64,000 bases of DNA from Melieria omissa (taxonomy: Eukaryota > Arthropoda > Insecta > Diptera > Ulidiidae). Positions 33,311-44,011 of the stretch are shown piece after piece (within the stretch, counting starts at the first letter, position 1; every line of letters starts with the position of its first letter). The position numbers were made by a program, and so were the translations under genes. The stretch lies in assembly GCA_963971225.1 (NCBI GenBank), contig OZ020267.1, positions 6,785,574 through 6,849,573 of the forward strand, read 5' to 3'. The notes below the pieces were generated by a model. The model had not been told where the DNA came from. It was given only the letters and a program-made list of their open reading frames with translations, and made no database searches.

Positions 33311-34500
33311 TACTCACGATTCATATGAGAGCACTACCTATAAACAGTCCTTTTGACGGTGTGTCTTCGTACCAGTGAATTGGCAAGAAAATCTGTTGAT
33401 TTCGGTTTTTTTTTAATTGACCATTGCAACCCTGTGTCTGACTAAAGTAAACTTACAATCCAAACAAAAATTACGTCACCTCATAAAAAACGGTTAGTTT
33501 TAAACTTTTCATATAATTTAAACATATAAATATTTATCATCATTGCTGTCATTGTTGAAATTGATTCCACTTTCCATTCATGAACCACTTAAAAAACCCA
33601 TTAAAAAACATATAAAATTCAAATTTCAACCATAAAATCATGAAGATGATAAAATATACAAATTCATCACTAAAGTTTGACCAAAACCCCATCCCCCGCA
33701 TTCCCAATGTCTCTTGAACTTTGCTTTGCTTGCTGCATGTTTTTGGTGTCTCTTGATCTCCACATCTTCTCTCAACTTTTTTGTCATTCTTCTGACATTC
33801 GGCGCACTGCCGCCAACAGTCAGACGAATCCATCAAGTCCGACTCTACGTTGTCAATGCGATTTGCTGCGCCATTGAAGTGAATGAAATGAAAGCGAAAG
33901 TCGTTCTGTGTTTTTTTTCTCCATTTACTATTTTATCTAATCGTGTTTGTTTCTAGCTTTGTAAGTATGCCAGCTTACTATTTGCTTCTTCTTCTTCTTG
34001 TCACTTAACTATTTATAGAATTTATTTGTGTTTCTTTTCGTTACTTCTTCTTTACTTTCGTTTGTTTGTTGGCCAAAATTACCCAAAGGTACGAGTACAT
34101 ATTTTTAATGCTTAACGACTTGGCGACTGTTATCATGTGTGTGTGTGTGTTGTTGTTGTTGTTGTAGTGGGCTAAGATGGCAGAGGCTCTTTGGCTTAAC
34201 TTCACCCACAATCGTTGACAATGTTTGCTTAAACTTTCCGAAACGTTTGTTGTTGTTTGAGTTCAAATCTTGCATTGTAATTTCGCCCAAAAAAGCTTTA
34301 TATAACCACACATTTGTTGTTGTGCTGATAATTTTCTTGATGCAGTGTTTATTTTTTCCAGCACTGTAATCGTTTAAGTGCTTGAAAAAATGAAATGTTT
34401 GGCTGACATGGGGCGTGGCTGATAGTGCTCGATTTTAAAATTGGGTTGGAGGTGGGTTTTCTGTTGTGGTCTCATTGGTTTTATTTTGCATTTTTGTAAG
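33311..34500. other. Unrecognised non-coding DNA
   Basis: It contains CTTCTTCTTCTTCTTG at about 33986, a GTGTGTGTGTG then TTGTTGTTGTTGTTG stretch at 34136-34164, and otherwise no structure. ORFs of up to 95 residues have no motif. Confidence 0.35.
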
Positions 34501-35125
34501 AAACTAGTTTTAATAAACTAAATTGATTGAAAATGTAAACATTTTTGATTCTAAATTTATTAATTGGAAAAATAAGTAGAGAAACCGGATCTTCTGTATA
34601 AAAAAGCAACTATTGTTAAATTTTTTAAGCAAATGTTTCTAAACTAAATTGATTGGAAATTTTAAAATTTTTAATTTAATTTGATTGGAAATTTGAAAAT
34701 TTGTAATTAATTTGATTGGAAATTTTAAATTTTCCAAATTGTTTAGGTTCTAATAGGAAAAATAAGTAGCGAAAGTATGTTGCATTTTTGTAAGAAAATA
34801 TTTTTAACTAAGTTTTAATTAAATTTGAAAATTTTTAATTGAATTTCAATGGAAATTTGAAAATTTTTAATTAATTTGATTGGAAATTTGAAAGTTTCTA
34901 AATCGAAATTTAGGTTCTAATAGGAAAAATAAGTAAAGAAACTGGATCTTCTGTATAAAACAAGCAACCATTGCTACATTTTTGTAAGAAAATATTTTCA
35001 AACTAAATTGATTGGAAATTTTTAAGTTTCGAAATCTAAATTTAGGCTCTTCTAGGAAAGTTAAGTAGAGGAACCGGATCTGCTGTATAAAAAAGCAACA
35101 ATTTCTACAGTCACATTCTTCTACC
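34501..35125. repeat. Degenerate tandem array, four units
   Basis: TAGGAAAAATAAGTAGAGAAACCGGATCTTCTGTATAAAAAAGCAAC-type blocks occur near 34565, 34753, 34920 and 35050, each preceded by a GATTGGAAATTT-AAATTT block. Spacing shrinks from about 188 to 133 bp. The minus-strand ORF at 34867-35127 is produced by the repeat. No coding function. Confidence 0.7.
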
Positions 35126-35327
35126 AAAGCCTAAAGGTAGAGGAATATGACTGAGAAAGGTCTTTATACAAATTTATTTACGAAAGTTACATTTGTGACA
35201 GGGTTCTGTACACAAATCTTGAGAGCAAACCGTTTAAAACCATACCTGGCACTCAGTATTTTTGTAACAAACAGATGTTTGGAATTATTAGGACCTACAT
35301 AAGTAACACTCTATTATTTTATATAGA
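35126..35327. other. Spacer between two tandem arrays
   Basis: Nothing recognised. Confidence 0.35.
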
Positions 35328-35950
35328 AGTAGACAAAATGTACAGAAGAGTGAAATACACTGGGATCTGAAGGATCTATTGTGATATCTGAATGGCTCAT
35401 AAGACAGTAAAAATGATCTTCTATGGGACCTATAGTCAGATCAATCTTTGCTAGAAATGTAAAAACATCTGTGGGATCAAGTTAAGAATCTGATCTATAC
35501 CATTATAAAGTTTCATGGACCAAAGTTTAATGGATGGAAGTAGACAAAATATGCAGAAGAATAGAATACACTTGGATCTGAAGGATCTATTGTGATACCT
35601 GAATGGCTTATAAGACAATAATGATATCTTCTATGGAACCTAGATCAGACCAATGTTTGCTCGGAATGTAAAAACATCTGTGGGATCAAGTTGAGAACCT
35701 GATCTATGACATTATAAAGTTTCATGGACCACAGTTTCATGGATGGAAGAAGACAAAATATACAGAAGAGTGAAATACACTGGGATCTAAAGGATCTATT
35801 GAGATGCCCTAATGGCTCATAAGACAATAAAGATATCTTCCATGGAACCTACAGTCAGACCAACTGCTAGAAATGTTAAAAAATCTGGGAGATCACGTTG
35901 AGATTCTGATCTATGCCATAATAAAGTTTTATGGACCGTGTGCTTCAACT
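35328..35950. repeat. 210-bp tandem repeat, three units
   Basis: AGACAAAAT recurs at 35331, 35542 and 35751, a spacing of 211 and 209 bp. Each unit contains GAAATACACTGGGATCTGAA, GGATCTATTGTGAT, GGCTCATAAGACA, TCTGTGGGATCAAG and ATAAAGTTTCATGGACC. The third unit stops at the TTAA foldback element inserted at 35958. No gene. Confidence 0.85.
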
Positions 35951-35957
35951 GGCTTAA

Positions 35958-36672
35958 GGGGCCCGAACACTGTAAACTGCGATTTTTCATATGTTTTTTA
36001 TTTTATTTATTAAAAAAAAACGGACGTTCCGATTTACATGAAACTTTACACATATGTTAATAAATGTTTAGATTACCTTTTTTACTACCTTTTTTAATTC
36101 GATTTGCCCCTTTCAAAACTTAAAACGCGATTATCTCGAAACCATGTTTTTTGACCGCGTTGACAGCATAACTGAAAAAGTTTTAATCCGATCGACCTGA
36201 TTCAAATTGCATTCTATTCGGGAATAGTGTCGCTTCTGCTCGACGTAGCCGTTTTTCGATATATGCCAAACTTTTTTTTTTATAAATAATTTAGTGCAAA
36301 ATTTTACGCGAAAAAAAAAACTTTTTCTTCAAACAGCCGCCATTTTTTTTCTAATCAATATTTTTAAAATCCCCTACGTCAAACAGTAGCCAGTAATGTA
36401 TATTTCAAGAATCTTTTTTGTTTTTTGCTCTAGGAGGCTCCGTTATGCTGATTTGCTGTCAACGCGACAAGGGTCATTTTAAAAAGACGACATTTTGGAT
36501 CAGCTACAGAATACAAACATGGCCGCCAAAAAAAAAAAAAAATATTGTTTTCGATAATCTAAACATTTATTAACATATGTGTAAAGTTTCATGTAAATCG
36601 GAACGTCCGTTTTTTTTTAATAAATAAAATAAAAAATATATGAAAAATCGCAGTTTACAGTGTTCGGGCCCC
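35958..36672. mobile_element. TTAA-flanked foldback MITE with 118-bp inverted arms
   Basis: The left arm 35958-36075 begins GGGGCCCGAACACTGTAAAC. The reverse complement of the right arm (36555-36672) begins identically and stays nearly identical over about 118 bp, with one mismatch seen (TATG versus TATA). TTAA lies on both sides (35954-35957, 36673-36676). The unpaired 480-bp middle is AT-rich with no ORF, but contains two loosely symmetrical patches, CAGCCGCCATTTTTTTT and AACATGGCCGCCAAAAAAA. The target site fits piggyBac or Kolobok-type transposases. The near-perfect arms suggest recent activity or gene conversion. Confidence 0.88.
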
Positions 36673-36676
36673 TTAA

Positions 36677-36984
36677 CTCTATTGCCATGTATCCTTCGAG
36701 TTGCCTCAGAATCTTAAGAATCCTTTGCTAATCTATTTGAGAGCTTTTATGGCATACAAAGACATACAGACATAACAATAAACATTCACGAATTTGTAGT
36801 GTAGAAGATACAACTAAGTACGTTCTTATGTAATCAGAGAAATGGTCTAATGTTCACATAAATCTTCAATGCAAACATTATGGTTTCCAAAAGTCCATCG
36901 CGTCAATAAAACTTACCAGCTTCATTGTTTTCAGTTTCAGAATATTGTTTATTACGGTTTCGACAGTACATTTTGATTATTGCT
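36677..36984. other. Spacer
   Basis: AT-rich with nothing recognised. Confidence 0.35.
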
Positions 36985-37950
36985 TTGTAGAAACCCAAAA
37001 GTTGACAACCTCAAAGCTCCGTTCATATAGGAGACGCCCTGTGGTGGTGAATTTCTGAACCTTAATTAATTTTGTATTTTCTGTACTCAAGAATATTGGC
37101 GATCGCTGAATAAATCATTGAAATCAGTTCAGTAGTTTTCGAGATACGATGTTTGCTCGCTTACTTAACTACCACATTTACAAGTGGGGAGCCAATGGCA
37201 TAGAAAATGGCCAATTTTGTATGGCAGCCCTCTTAAGAATTGGAGATAGCGGGTAGGCATGTTTGGAAGAAATATTCGGAAGGGAAAATAAATGGGTGTT
37301 GGTCATACATTTGATACGTCTGGGGCAACCTGGGAGCAATGGGAGCCCATTTTATAAAAACGACCATTTTGTATGGAAGCCCCATTAAGGGTTGGAGATA
37401 GGGGATGAGTATGTTTGAAAGAAATGTTCAGTAAGGAAAACTAGAAGGGTTGGTCATAGATTTTAACCCTCTAAGAGCAACTTCTGACAGCTGTGGAGCA
37501 ATTTGTCGAATTTCCCAGCTTTTTTATGAACTTTGACCTCGATGAGACGCCATTTAGCCCCACCCTAGAGCCCCAAATTTTTTTGGCTCATGCGCTTTTT
37601 TACCAAACCTCATAAAATGAGAGGTGGCGGAGCATCGAAATCGAAAAGCGACCATTTTGTATGGGAGCTCCATGAAGGGTTGGAGATATGGTAAAAATAT
37701 GTTTGAAGAAAATGTTAAGTAGAGAAAACTAGTGGGGGTCAGTCATAGGTTTTAACCCTCTAAGAGCAACTTCTGAGCAGTTGTGAAGCAATTTGTCGAA
37801 TTTCCCAGCTTTTTTGTGAACTTTGACGTCGATGCGACGCCAGTTAGCCACACTCTAGCCCCAAAATTTTTTGGCTCATGCACTTTTTCACCCAACTGCA
37901 CAAAATTAGAGGCTACGGAGCATCGATAATGTTTTATTAAGAATCTCCAT
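36985..37950 (+). repeat. Dispersed repeat family A, copy 2
   Basis: The order of blocks matches 1-955: AGAAACCCAAA, AATTAATTTTGTATTTT, GAGATACGATGTTT, CAAGTGGG, TTTTGTATGGCAGC, GGAGCCCATTTTATAAAAAC and AACCCTCTAAGAGCAACTTC. Here the last block recurs with a spacing of about 289 bp (37465, 37754), because each unit also has GACGCCA-TTAGCC and TTTTTGGCTCATGC segments absent from copy 1. The two copies therefore have different internal repeat units. No coding sequence. Confidence 0.65.
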
Positions 37951-38033
37951 ACAACCCTAAATCATGTTTACTGTACAACTTGCTGGATTCAGTATAACTT
38001 AGACATGAAATGACCTGAAATTTATAACTAAAT

Positions 38034-38345
38034 TGATGAGTTTTGGTGTTCAAAAACCCCCAAATAGGATTGTCATCTGTTTAGTGTAGACCAGATTTGT
38101 ACGGATTTATTGAAGTTCTATTCGTCTCTGAAGAGAAGTTATTCAATAACTGAACGTTTGAGTTGAGTTAAATTGAGTTAAATTGATGAGTTTTGGGGGT
38201 TAAAACCCCCTAAATAGGATTGCCATCTGTTGAGTGTAGACCAGATTTGTGTGGTTTTATTGAAGTTCTATTCATTCCCGCAGAGAAGTTATTCAATAAC
38301 TTATCCGTTGAGTTCGAATTGAGTTGAATTGAGTTGAGTTGAGTG
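38034..38345. repeat. 150-bp tandem duplication
   Basis: TGATGAGTTTTGG-GTT-AAA-CCCCC, AAATAGGATTG-CATCTGTT, AGTGTAGACCAGATTTGT and TGAAGTTCTATTC occur twice, about 150 bp apart (starts near 38034 and 38184). The copies are nearly identical apart from a few changes. The CAAAAACCCCCAAATA core looks like the body of the hAT-like MITEs, but no CAGTG ends are present. Confidence 0.75.
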
Positions 38346-40080
38346 AGAACAGTTCAAAGAACACAAGGAAATTGAGATTTAAAAAAAGCTATTAAAAATT
38401 TTAACAAATATTCAAATTCAAAGCAACCAAAACAATTGAGGTTATGTAATGCTTAAAAGTTGCCGAAAAACCTGAATAAAATCGTTTGTGACATGAATGG
38501 TGACATTTTTATGATTCGACATTGGAAAAAAAAACGAAGCAGTTTTACTCCTACAGAATTCATCAGTCAGATCGGACAGATTTTGTCATTGTGTAATGAA
38601 ATCAAAATCAAAATTAAAACAAATCAAAAAGGTGCAAAAAATTTATCGCAACAAATGCCTAATTTGCATCTTTCACATCTTTTCCTACTTCCATCAAAAG
38701 CAGCAGCAACAACAATAACAACAGTAGGAACATTGTTATTTGCTTATATTATACAAATTTAAATTATTTATTTTTATGACCGAAAAACAAAAACAACACG
38801 CACAAAATACAATCGCAAAAACAAAAAGAAAAAATCAAGGTCAACACCGAAACGTGCATGCAAAAAGTACAAAAACGAGTAAAAACAAAAATAAATTGTG
38901 ATGGAAAAAAAAGTTAAGACAAATAAACGCAGGAATAAAATGGCATAGCGGCATTATTGTTGTTGTTGTTATTGCTACTCATTGTTGCTGTTGTTGCCAT
39001 TGGCACTGATTGTTGCTGTTGTTTTTGCAGTACTGCGAATGTATGCAACTGACATCATAATAAAAAAATAGCAATAAAAAAAACAACAACACTAAGGCAA
39101 AGTAAAACGTTTGTGAGCACCCAAAAGTACAGCAACAAAAACAACAACAACAACAAAATCCAACACTCTTACAATGTCAATGTTAAAGCCCAAAACACAC
39201 ACACACACACACACACAGACACACTCGTCACATGGACACGCGGCAGCCGGAGGCAGTCGACGCAGTAATAAAATTGCCAAAATGTTTGCAAAATAGATAA
39301 GAAACGCGCTTAACGTAAAATCAAAGGCAAAAAGTAAAAGAAGCTCAACAACAACAATAATAATAAAAAAAAATAACAGAAACAACAACAACGCCAACAA
39401 CGAAGACGTACAAATGCAAAAAGTGAAGGAGAAGTAAATAAATAAATTCAACAGCGTGTTCCGCATTCGGTAAGAGGAGAGGGCCGAGTGCGAATTGCGT
39501 CGCATAAGGCAGGGCCGTCACCAGGGGGGGGGGAGAGGAGATACACGATACAAAAATTACAATATGAAAAGCACACAAAGAAGACAAAAGACGCGAATAT
39601 CGATGGACGGACAGAGCGCCGGCCGCTCAGCGCTCATCACTCGGATTTGCCGCTGCGAGCCCAGAAATGCGATACGAAGCCGCGTTGGCGCACGCTGCTT
39701 CGATCCAGTGCGATTTCAGCAAATTAATTCAATTCACGGTCAATCGGTGATCGTCAATTAATCGCTTCGCCAATTGACGCTCTGTCTATTGGCCACATTT
39801 ATGTGTGTGTGTCTGTGTGTGTGTGTGAATGTATTTTCGCATACGGAAAAGTGCGAATTGTTGCTGGTTGCTGCTGTTGCTGTTGCTGTTGTTGTTGTTG
39901 TTACTATTGTTGTTGCTTTTATGTACATGCAATAATTTGGACATTTTGCCCGTTACTAATTCGAAGTTCATGGACACAGTTTCGCACAGTTTTCGAAACA
40001 AAAAAAATTAGTATGTGTGAGTAACGCTGAGACAATGGTGGCATCACTTGTTGTTATTGTTGTTGTTGGCATTTAAATGC
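38346..40080. other. Island with CAA/TTG runs and CA microsatellite
   Basis: It contains a CA run at 39193-39217, a TGTTGC/TTG tract at 39866-39915, CAA runs at 39136-39156 and 39349-39358, a G run at 39524-39532, and a CpG-rich patch at 39590-39710. ORFs on both strands are translations of the runs. I infer fly intron or regulatory sequence. Confidence 0.4.
39193..39217. repeat. CA dinucleotide microsatellite
   Basis: A run of about twelve CA repeats in AT-rich surroundings. Confidence 0.93.
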
Positions 40081-40298
40081 CATGAAAAGTCGAGTTCAAA
40101 GCCAAGTATTGTTTGAATTGAATTCATTTAAGAAAATTTAAATACTCATAAGAAAGTTAAATTTTTTGATAAGAAATCTGTGTTGACAATGAAAAGGCGT
40201 TCAATTCTGTTCAGCAGACAGAAGTGATGATCAGAAATCAGAATTAGAGATCAGAATGTATCTCTTAACTTGCAAGCTTTGAACTTATAGATGCTCCG
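40081..40298. other. Spacer
   Basis: AT-rich and unremarkable; nothing recognised. Confidence 0.4.
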
Positions 40299-40302
40299 TT
40301 AA

Positions 40303-40868
40303 CCCTTTCGACTCCAAAGTTGCAAAGTTGAGAGCAATTTCAGCTATTTGTCATCTTATAGCAAGAGCTACGATTGATTTAGTTTAGTTTATTAATAGTT
40401 TAGTCAAATAGAAACACAGTAGATTTGTGGTTTTTATTTCAGTAGGCACCAACAAATTAGTATTTTTAGAAGTGAATTCAAAGTAAATTACAAAAATTTC
40501 GCTCTTATCCCTAAAATAATTTGCAGCAATATCAGGGAAAGTTTGTGTTCTAATTGAAGTCTACGAATTGGGCGCGTTGGATCACAACCCTGTTTATTTA
40601 ATAATGGTTTAATAAAATCAAAAAGTGATAATTTTGTATTTTTCCATAAATATAATATAATAATATTTCTGTAATTAAGAAATATTGATACAAAATTTCT
40701 TTAACCCGTTCTAAGCTAAAATTGTTCAAAAGTAAACTAGCTCTAGAATTCGAATAAAGAGGCGTGGCGACTTCAAATGTCGTGTGCACACTTCTTATGC
40801 AAATGTTTCATGATTTAAATACCAAAAAGTAATATCGAGACACAGGGTGAAATTCGATGTCGAAAGGG
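40303..40868 (+). mobile_element. TTAA-flanked MITE, family 1, copy B (piggyBac-like)
   Basis: TTAA lies on both sides (40299-40302, 40869-40872). The left end is CCCTTTCGACTCC and the right end (reverse complement) CCCTTTCGACATC, so about 11 bp of inverted repeat. The body matches copies at 61994-62506 and, inverted, 15789-16299. This is the longest copy (566 bp). The extra length appears as short AT-rich insertions around 40380-40420 and 40600-40700. The 63-residue minus-strand ORF is not a gene. Confidence 0.88.
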
Positions 40869-40899
40869 TTAAAGAAACTAACTAAAGATGGGAGGGAAA

Positions 40900-41034
40900 C
40901 AGTGGCGCCCTGGGATTGAAACCTTCTCCCAAATACAAAAATTACTGGTAAATAATTAAGATTTCAAATGGTATTGAGCTCAAAAGTTGTACTCAAGCCC
41001 TCGCCCCCGATATTAAAACCTGTGTGCGCCACTG
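40900..41034 (+). mobile_element. hAT-like MITE, copy 3, with perfect 8-bp target duplication
   Basis: The 135-bp element begins CAGTGGCGCCC and ends GTGTGCGCCACTG. GAGGGAAA flanks it on both sides (40892-40899, 41035-41042), a perfect 8-bp duplication. The interior has GGGATTGAAACC, CCAAATACAAAAATTACTGG, TTTCAAATGGTATTGAGCTC and AAAAGTTGTACTC. The 8-bp duplication and CAGTG ends support hAT-type transposition. It is the best-preserved member and lies 27 bp beyond the TTAA of copy B. Confidence 0.88.
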
Positions 41035-41042
41035 GAGGGAAA

Positions 41043-41712
41043 GTAATGCTGGTTTTATTGCGCGCCTAGTCTGTCCATCTTTTAACTTCCTAAGTTCCAC
41101 ACATAGAGAACTTTTTCCACTTGAAAGGAACCAGCTGAGAATCATGATTGTTGTCTTGACTGGTCACTGGTTGGGGCTATGATTTCTCCAATGATTTCTG
41201 CAGAAGCTGCATAGATGAGATAGAGAAGAATAGTGGTCCATCTTCTTTGCACGGTTGCCACTTTTGGTCTATTAGGACCACAAAAGTTGGCCTTTTCATT
41301 CACTTGAGCTTTGTTAATTTTGCACTTTATTTCAATTTTGTGTAATTTGGGCCTTTTTTATACAAAAGTATATCAGTAAAAAAAGACTAACGTTTTTAGA
41401 GTCATCGGTAAAAACTTCGATATAAAAGTTATGTTTTGCTTTTGTGTTAAAAAACAATTTGCCCAAAACATAAAATGGTCCTTTCGTTTACTCTTTGGGC
41501 GTTTTGGGTGAAATTTTGATACAAAAAATTTTAGTTGTGTGGCAATTGTGCTTCTTTGTACTTGTTCCGCACTTTCTACGAAAAGAAAGAATCATATATC
41601 TGAGTTCAGATCAAAGAAGATCAAACTATCTTCGGTCTACTTATCTTCTTCAGAGATTCCAACTGATTCTATAAGCGGCAGAGATATGAGTTCAACAAGT
41701 TGTAGTATCACC
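41043..41712. other. Unrecognised DNA
   Basis: No gene is visible. CACTTTTGGTCTATTAGGACCACAAAAGTTGG (about 41270-41300) is a short imperfect palindrome. Confidence 0.35.
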
Positions 41713-41867
41713 CATGAATCACACAGGACTTCATTTTGGAAAGAGGGTTCCGTACATAACTTTTGATTCAAATACCATTTGAAACCATAATTGTGACTCA
41801 CAACTTATGTATGAAACAGATATTTAAAAGAGATGAACTTACAAAACTTACTTTGCGTGCATCGCTG
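41713..41867 (-). mobile_element. hAT-like MITE relic, minus orientation
   Basis: CATGAATCACACAGGA at the left and TTTGCGTGCATCGCTG at the right are the decayed ends. The interior carries the reverse complement of the family body: ACATAACTTTTGATTCAAATACCATTTGAAACCAT. Target duplication is not recognisable. The right end pairs with the left end of the relic at 22019. Confidence 0.55.
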
Positions 41868-43229
41868 CGTGTCATAATGAAACTTCTTGGTAAGGAGAGG
41901 ATTTAGAAAAATATTTTGTGGGGATGTTTCAAAAAGTAATTTTTTAATATTCACAAATGTTTATGTATAAAGCTCTTAATTTGTATGTAATTTTAAAGAC
42001 GACCCTAACATTTCTGGTCCATTCTGTTCTTGGTCCATTATACATATTGCAACGATTTACAACAACAGATGTCAATCTGTAGTTTCGCAAATATATATAG
42101 CAATATATATATTCGTACATAATATGTACAATTATGTACCATTACTAACACATGTAATACGTTTGTTGGCTTTGTAGCCATCAACTGAAACGTCTCATCG
42201 TTCCGTTGCTGTTTGCTGTTTGGCTGCAGATCCAAATTGGCTTTGTGTCCTTGAACGGCAAGAAGATCAGCAACATCTGCAATGCGCGTCAGCAACATGA
42301 ACCGCATTGGCAGCCAACTATAGTTACAACAACAACGCAAGCGGAAACAACAATGATTACCAACACAAGCAGCAAACCAACAAACAAGCACACAGATACG
42401 AAACCCCCACACACACACACACGTAGGCTGGTGCGCAGTGACGCCGACGTACGTGGGTCGCTGCCGCGTTAGATGCCAACGCCGAGCAGAGCAGAGCAAT
42501 AAAAGCTGATGTTATTGTTGTTGTTGTTTTTGGTGCTGCTGGGCCCGAGCTTCGCTGTCGCTGAGCATAAATTTCGCAAACTTTACATGAAGTGCCGAGA
42601 GCGACAGCGACCAGCGCGACCGCAAAGCAATGTTCGGATTAAGTTTGTGTAGTTGTTGTCGTTGCGGCCGCTAACAACTTTAATGTTCATCTAATTTAAA
42701 GTTCAAAATGCACCAACACCAATGCACAACGCTTACGCTTACAGCGACACCAATACCATCACTAATGCACAAACACACACACACACACACATACAGTCGC
42801 AACTGACAATGAAGTGTGTGCATTTGGGCTTTGCGAGCAGCAAATTAGAGGAAGAAATAAAAATTTTGCACAAATGTTTATATTAGTTTTTTAGGGAGGC
42901 GTTGTTGTTGTTGTTGTCTTTGGCATTTGGCATTTTTTTGTTTTGCTGGAGAATGAGCGAATATTTTTTGCATTCTCGTCGTTTGCCAAATTCACACAAA
43001 TTCACGCTTAATTGATGCGAAATGCCTTTTGGGCGTTTGAGTAGCTGCCATTAGCTCGCACGTATGTATGTGTGTGTTGTGTGTGTATGTGTTGCATTGG
43101 CAGTGTATGTGTGATTATGCAACGAGAACATGGAACATTGGACAGCGGCAGTAGCAGCGTCAATGTGCGTTGTAATCTTGCACAGTGGAGCATGTATGAT
43201 GTTTTTCTTGTTAAAAGCATAGAGCACGT
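41868..43229. other. Island with CA/CAA runs
   Basis: It includes CAACAACAACGC near 42327, ACACACACACACACG at 42408-42422, CAAACACACACACACACACACACA at 42769-42791, TTGTTGTTGTTGTTGT at 42902-42917 and a CpG-rich patch at 42400-42620. ORFs of up to 153 residues lack domains. AGAGCAATAAAAGC at 42494 is a weak TATA-like word. It is probably regulatory or intronic. Confidence 0.4.
42772..42791. repeat. AC dinucleotide microsatellite
   Basis: An uninterrupted AC run of about ten repeats. Confidence 0.92.
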
Positions 43230-43380
43230 GGGCAAAGAAACAGGTTTGGGGTTCAAAACCTTCAAATATCAGTTTTTTTTTACAAAAATTGTGTTTGCTA
43301 AACATGACTTCAAAGTGTATGGAGTTCAAAAACTGTTTACGAAAGCCTTCAAAATTGTATTCTGTTTACTCCACTATAGG
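43222..43380 (+). mobile_element. hAT-like MITE relic
   Basis: GGTTTGGGGTTCAAAACCTTCAAATAT, TTCAAAGTGTATGGAGTTCAAAA and TACTCCACTA match the body and right end of the hAT-like family. The left end is decayed (CACGTGGGCA). No target duplication was found. Confidence 0.5.
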
Positions 43381-44009
43381 TTTTTATTGCACAGCGAACA
43401 CATTTGCCTCACTGTGCAGTGCAGCTAATGCGACCAGACTTGTGGCTTAAAATTTCAAATGAAAAATGTTGCGAAAAACATGCTTCAACTTTTTTGTTTG
43501 ATAATGAAACACAACAACACACAAGAGAATAAAAACATAATAACGAAAAAAGGCGCAGCCTAAAATGAAAGGAAAAAGGTACAACCTGAAGGCGGACAAA
43601 TGGTTGGACGAACGCAAGAATCAAAGTGCCGCACGAATTGTTATTGTATAATTAATTTTGCCGTTTTTTTTCGCTGTTGTTGTTTTTGACGAGACCTTTT
43701 CAGTGAGACGGGCTTACCAAAAGACGTGACTTACAAACTAAATACGTTGGCTCAAGGTTGAAAGAGTTTTTTGCATTTGTAAGCAACAAAGAGCGCAAAA
43801 CAAAGACTCGAGTCTGTGTCTACGCAAAACCGAATGACAACATAAAGAAAAAGAGGAAGAAAATGGCAATGGCAATGAAAATTATGAAATACAGTTAATT
43901 TAATATTTCTTGTATTGAAATGAATTAATCATAATTGACCATAATTAAGTTAATGCAATCAAACACTTTTAACTAATCCTGAGTTAGTAGCATGTTTCTT
44001 TATATGACA
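43381..44009. other. Unrecognised DNA left of the first mariner copy
   Basis: No gene is visible. AGAAAATGGCAATGGCAATGAAAATTATG is a short repeat at about 43858. ORFs have no motif. Confidence 0.35.
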
Positions 44010-44011
44010 TA

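Noticed and set aside
39092..39505. A 137-residue minus-strand ORF with hydrophobic stretches
   Set aside because: It is the translation of CAA/AAT runs and a CA microsatellite; no membrane-protein family is recognised.
42038..42499. A 153-residue minus-strand ORF
   Set aside because: Low-complexity Cys/Val/Leu composition and part of it is a CA run; no domain.
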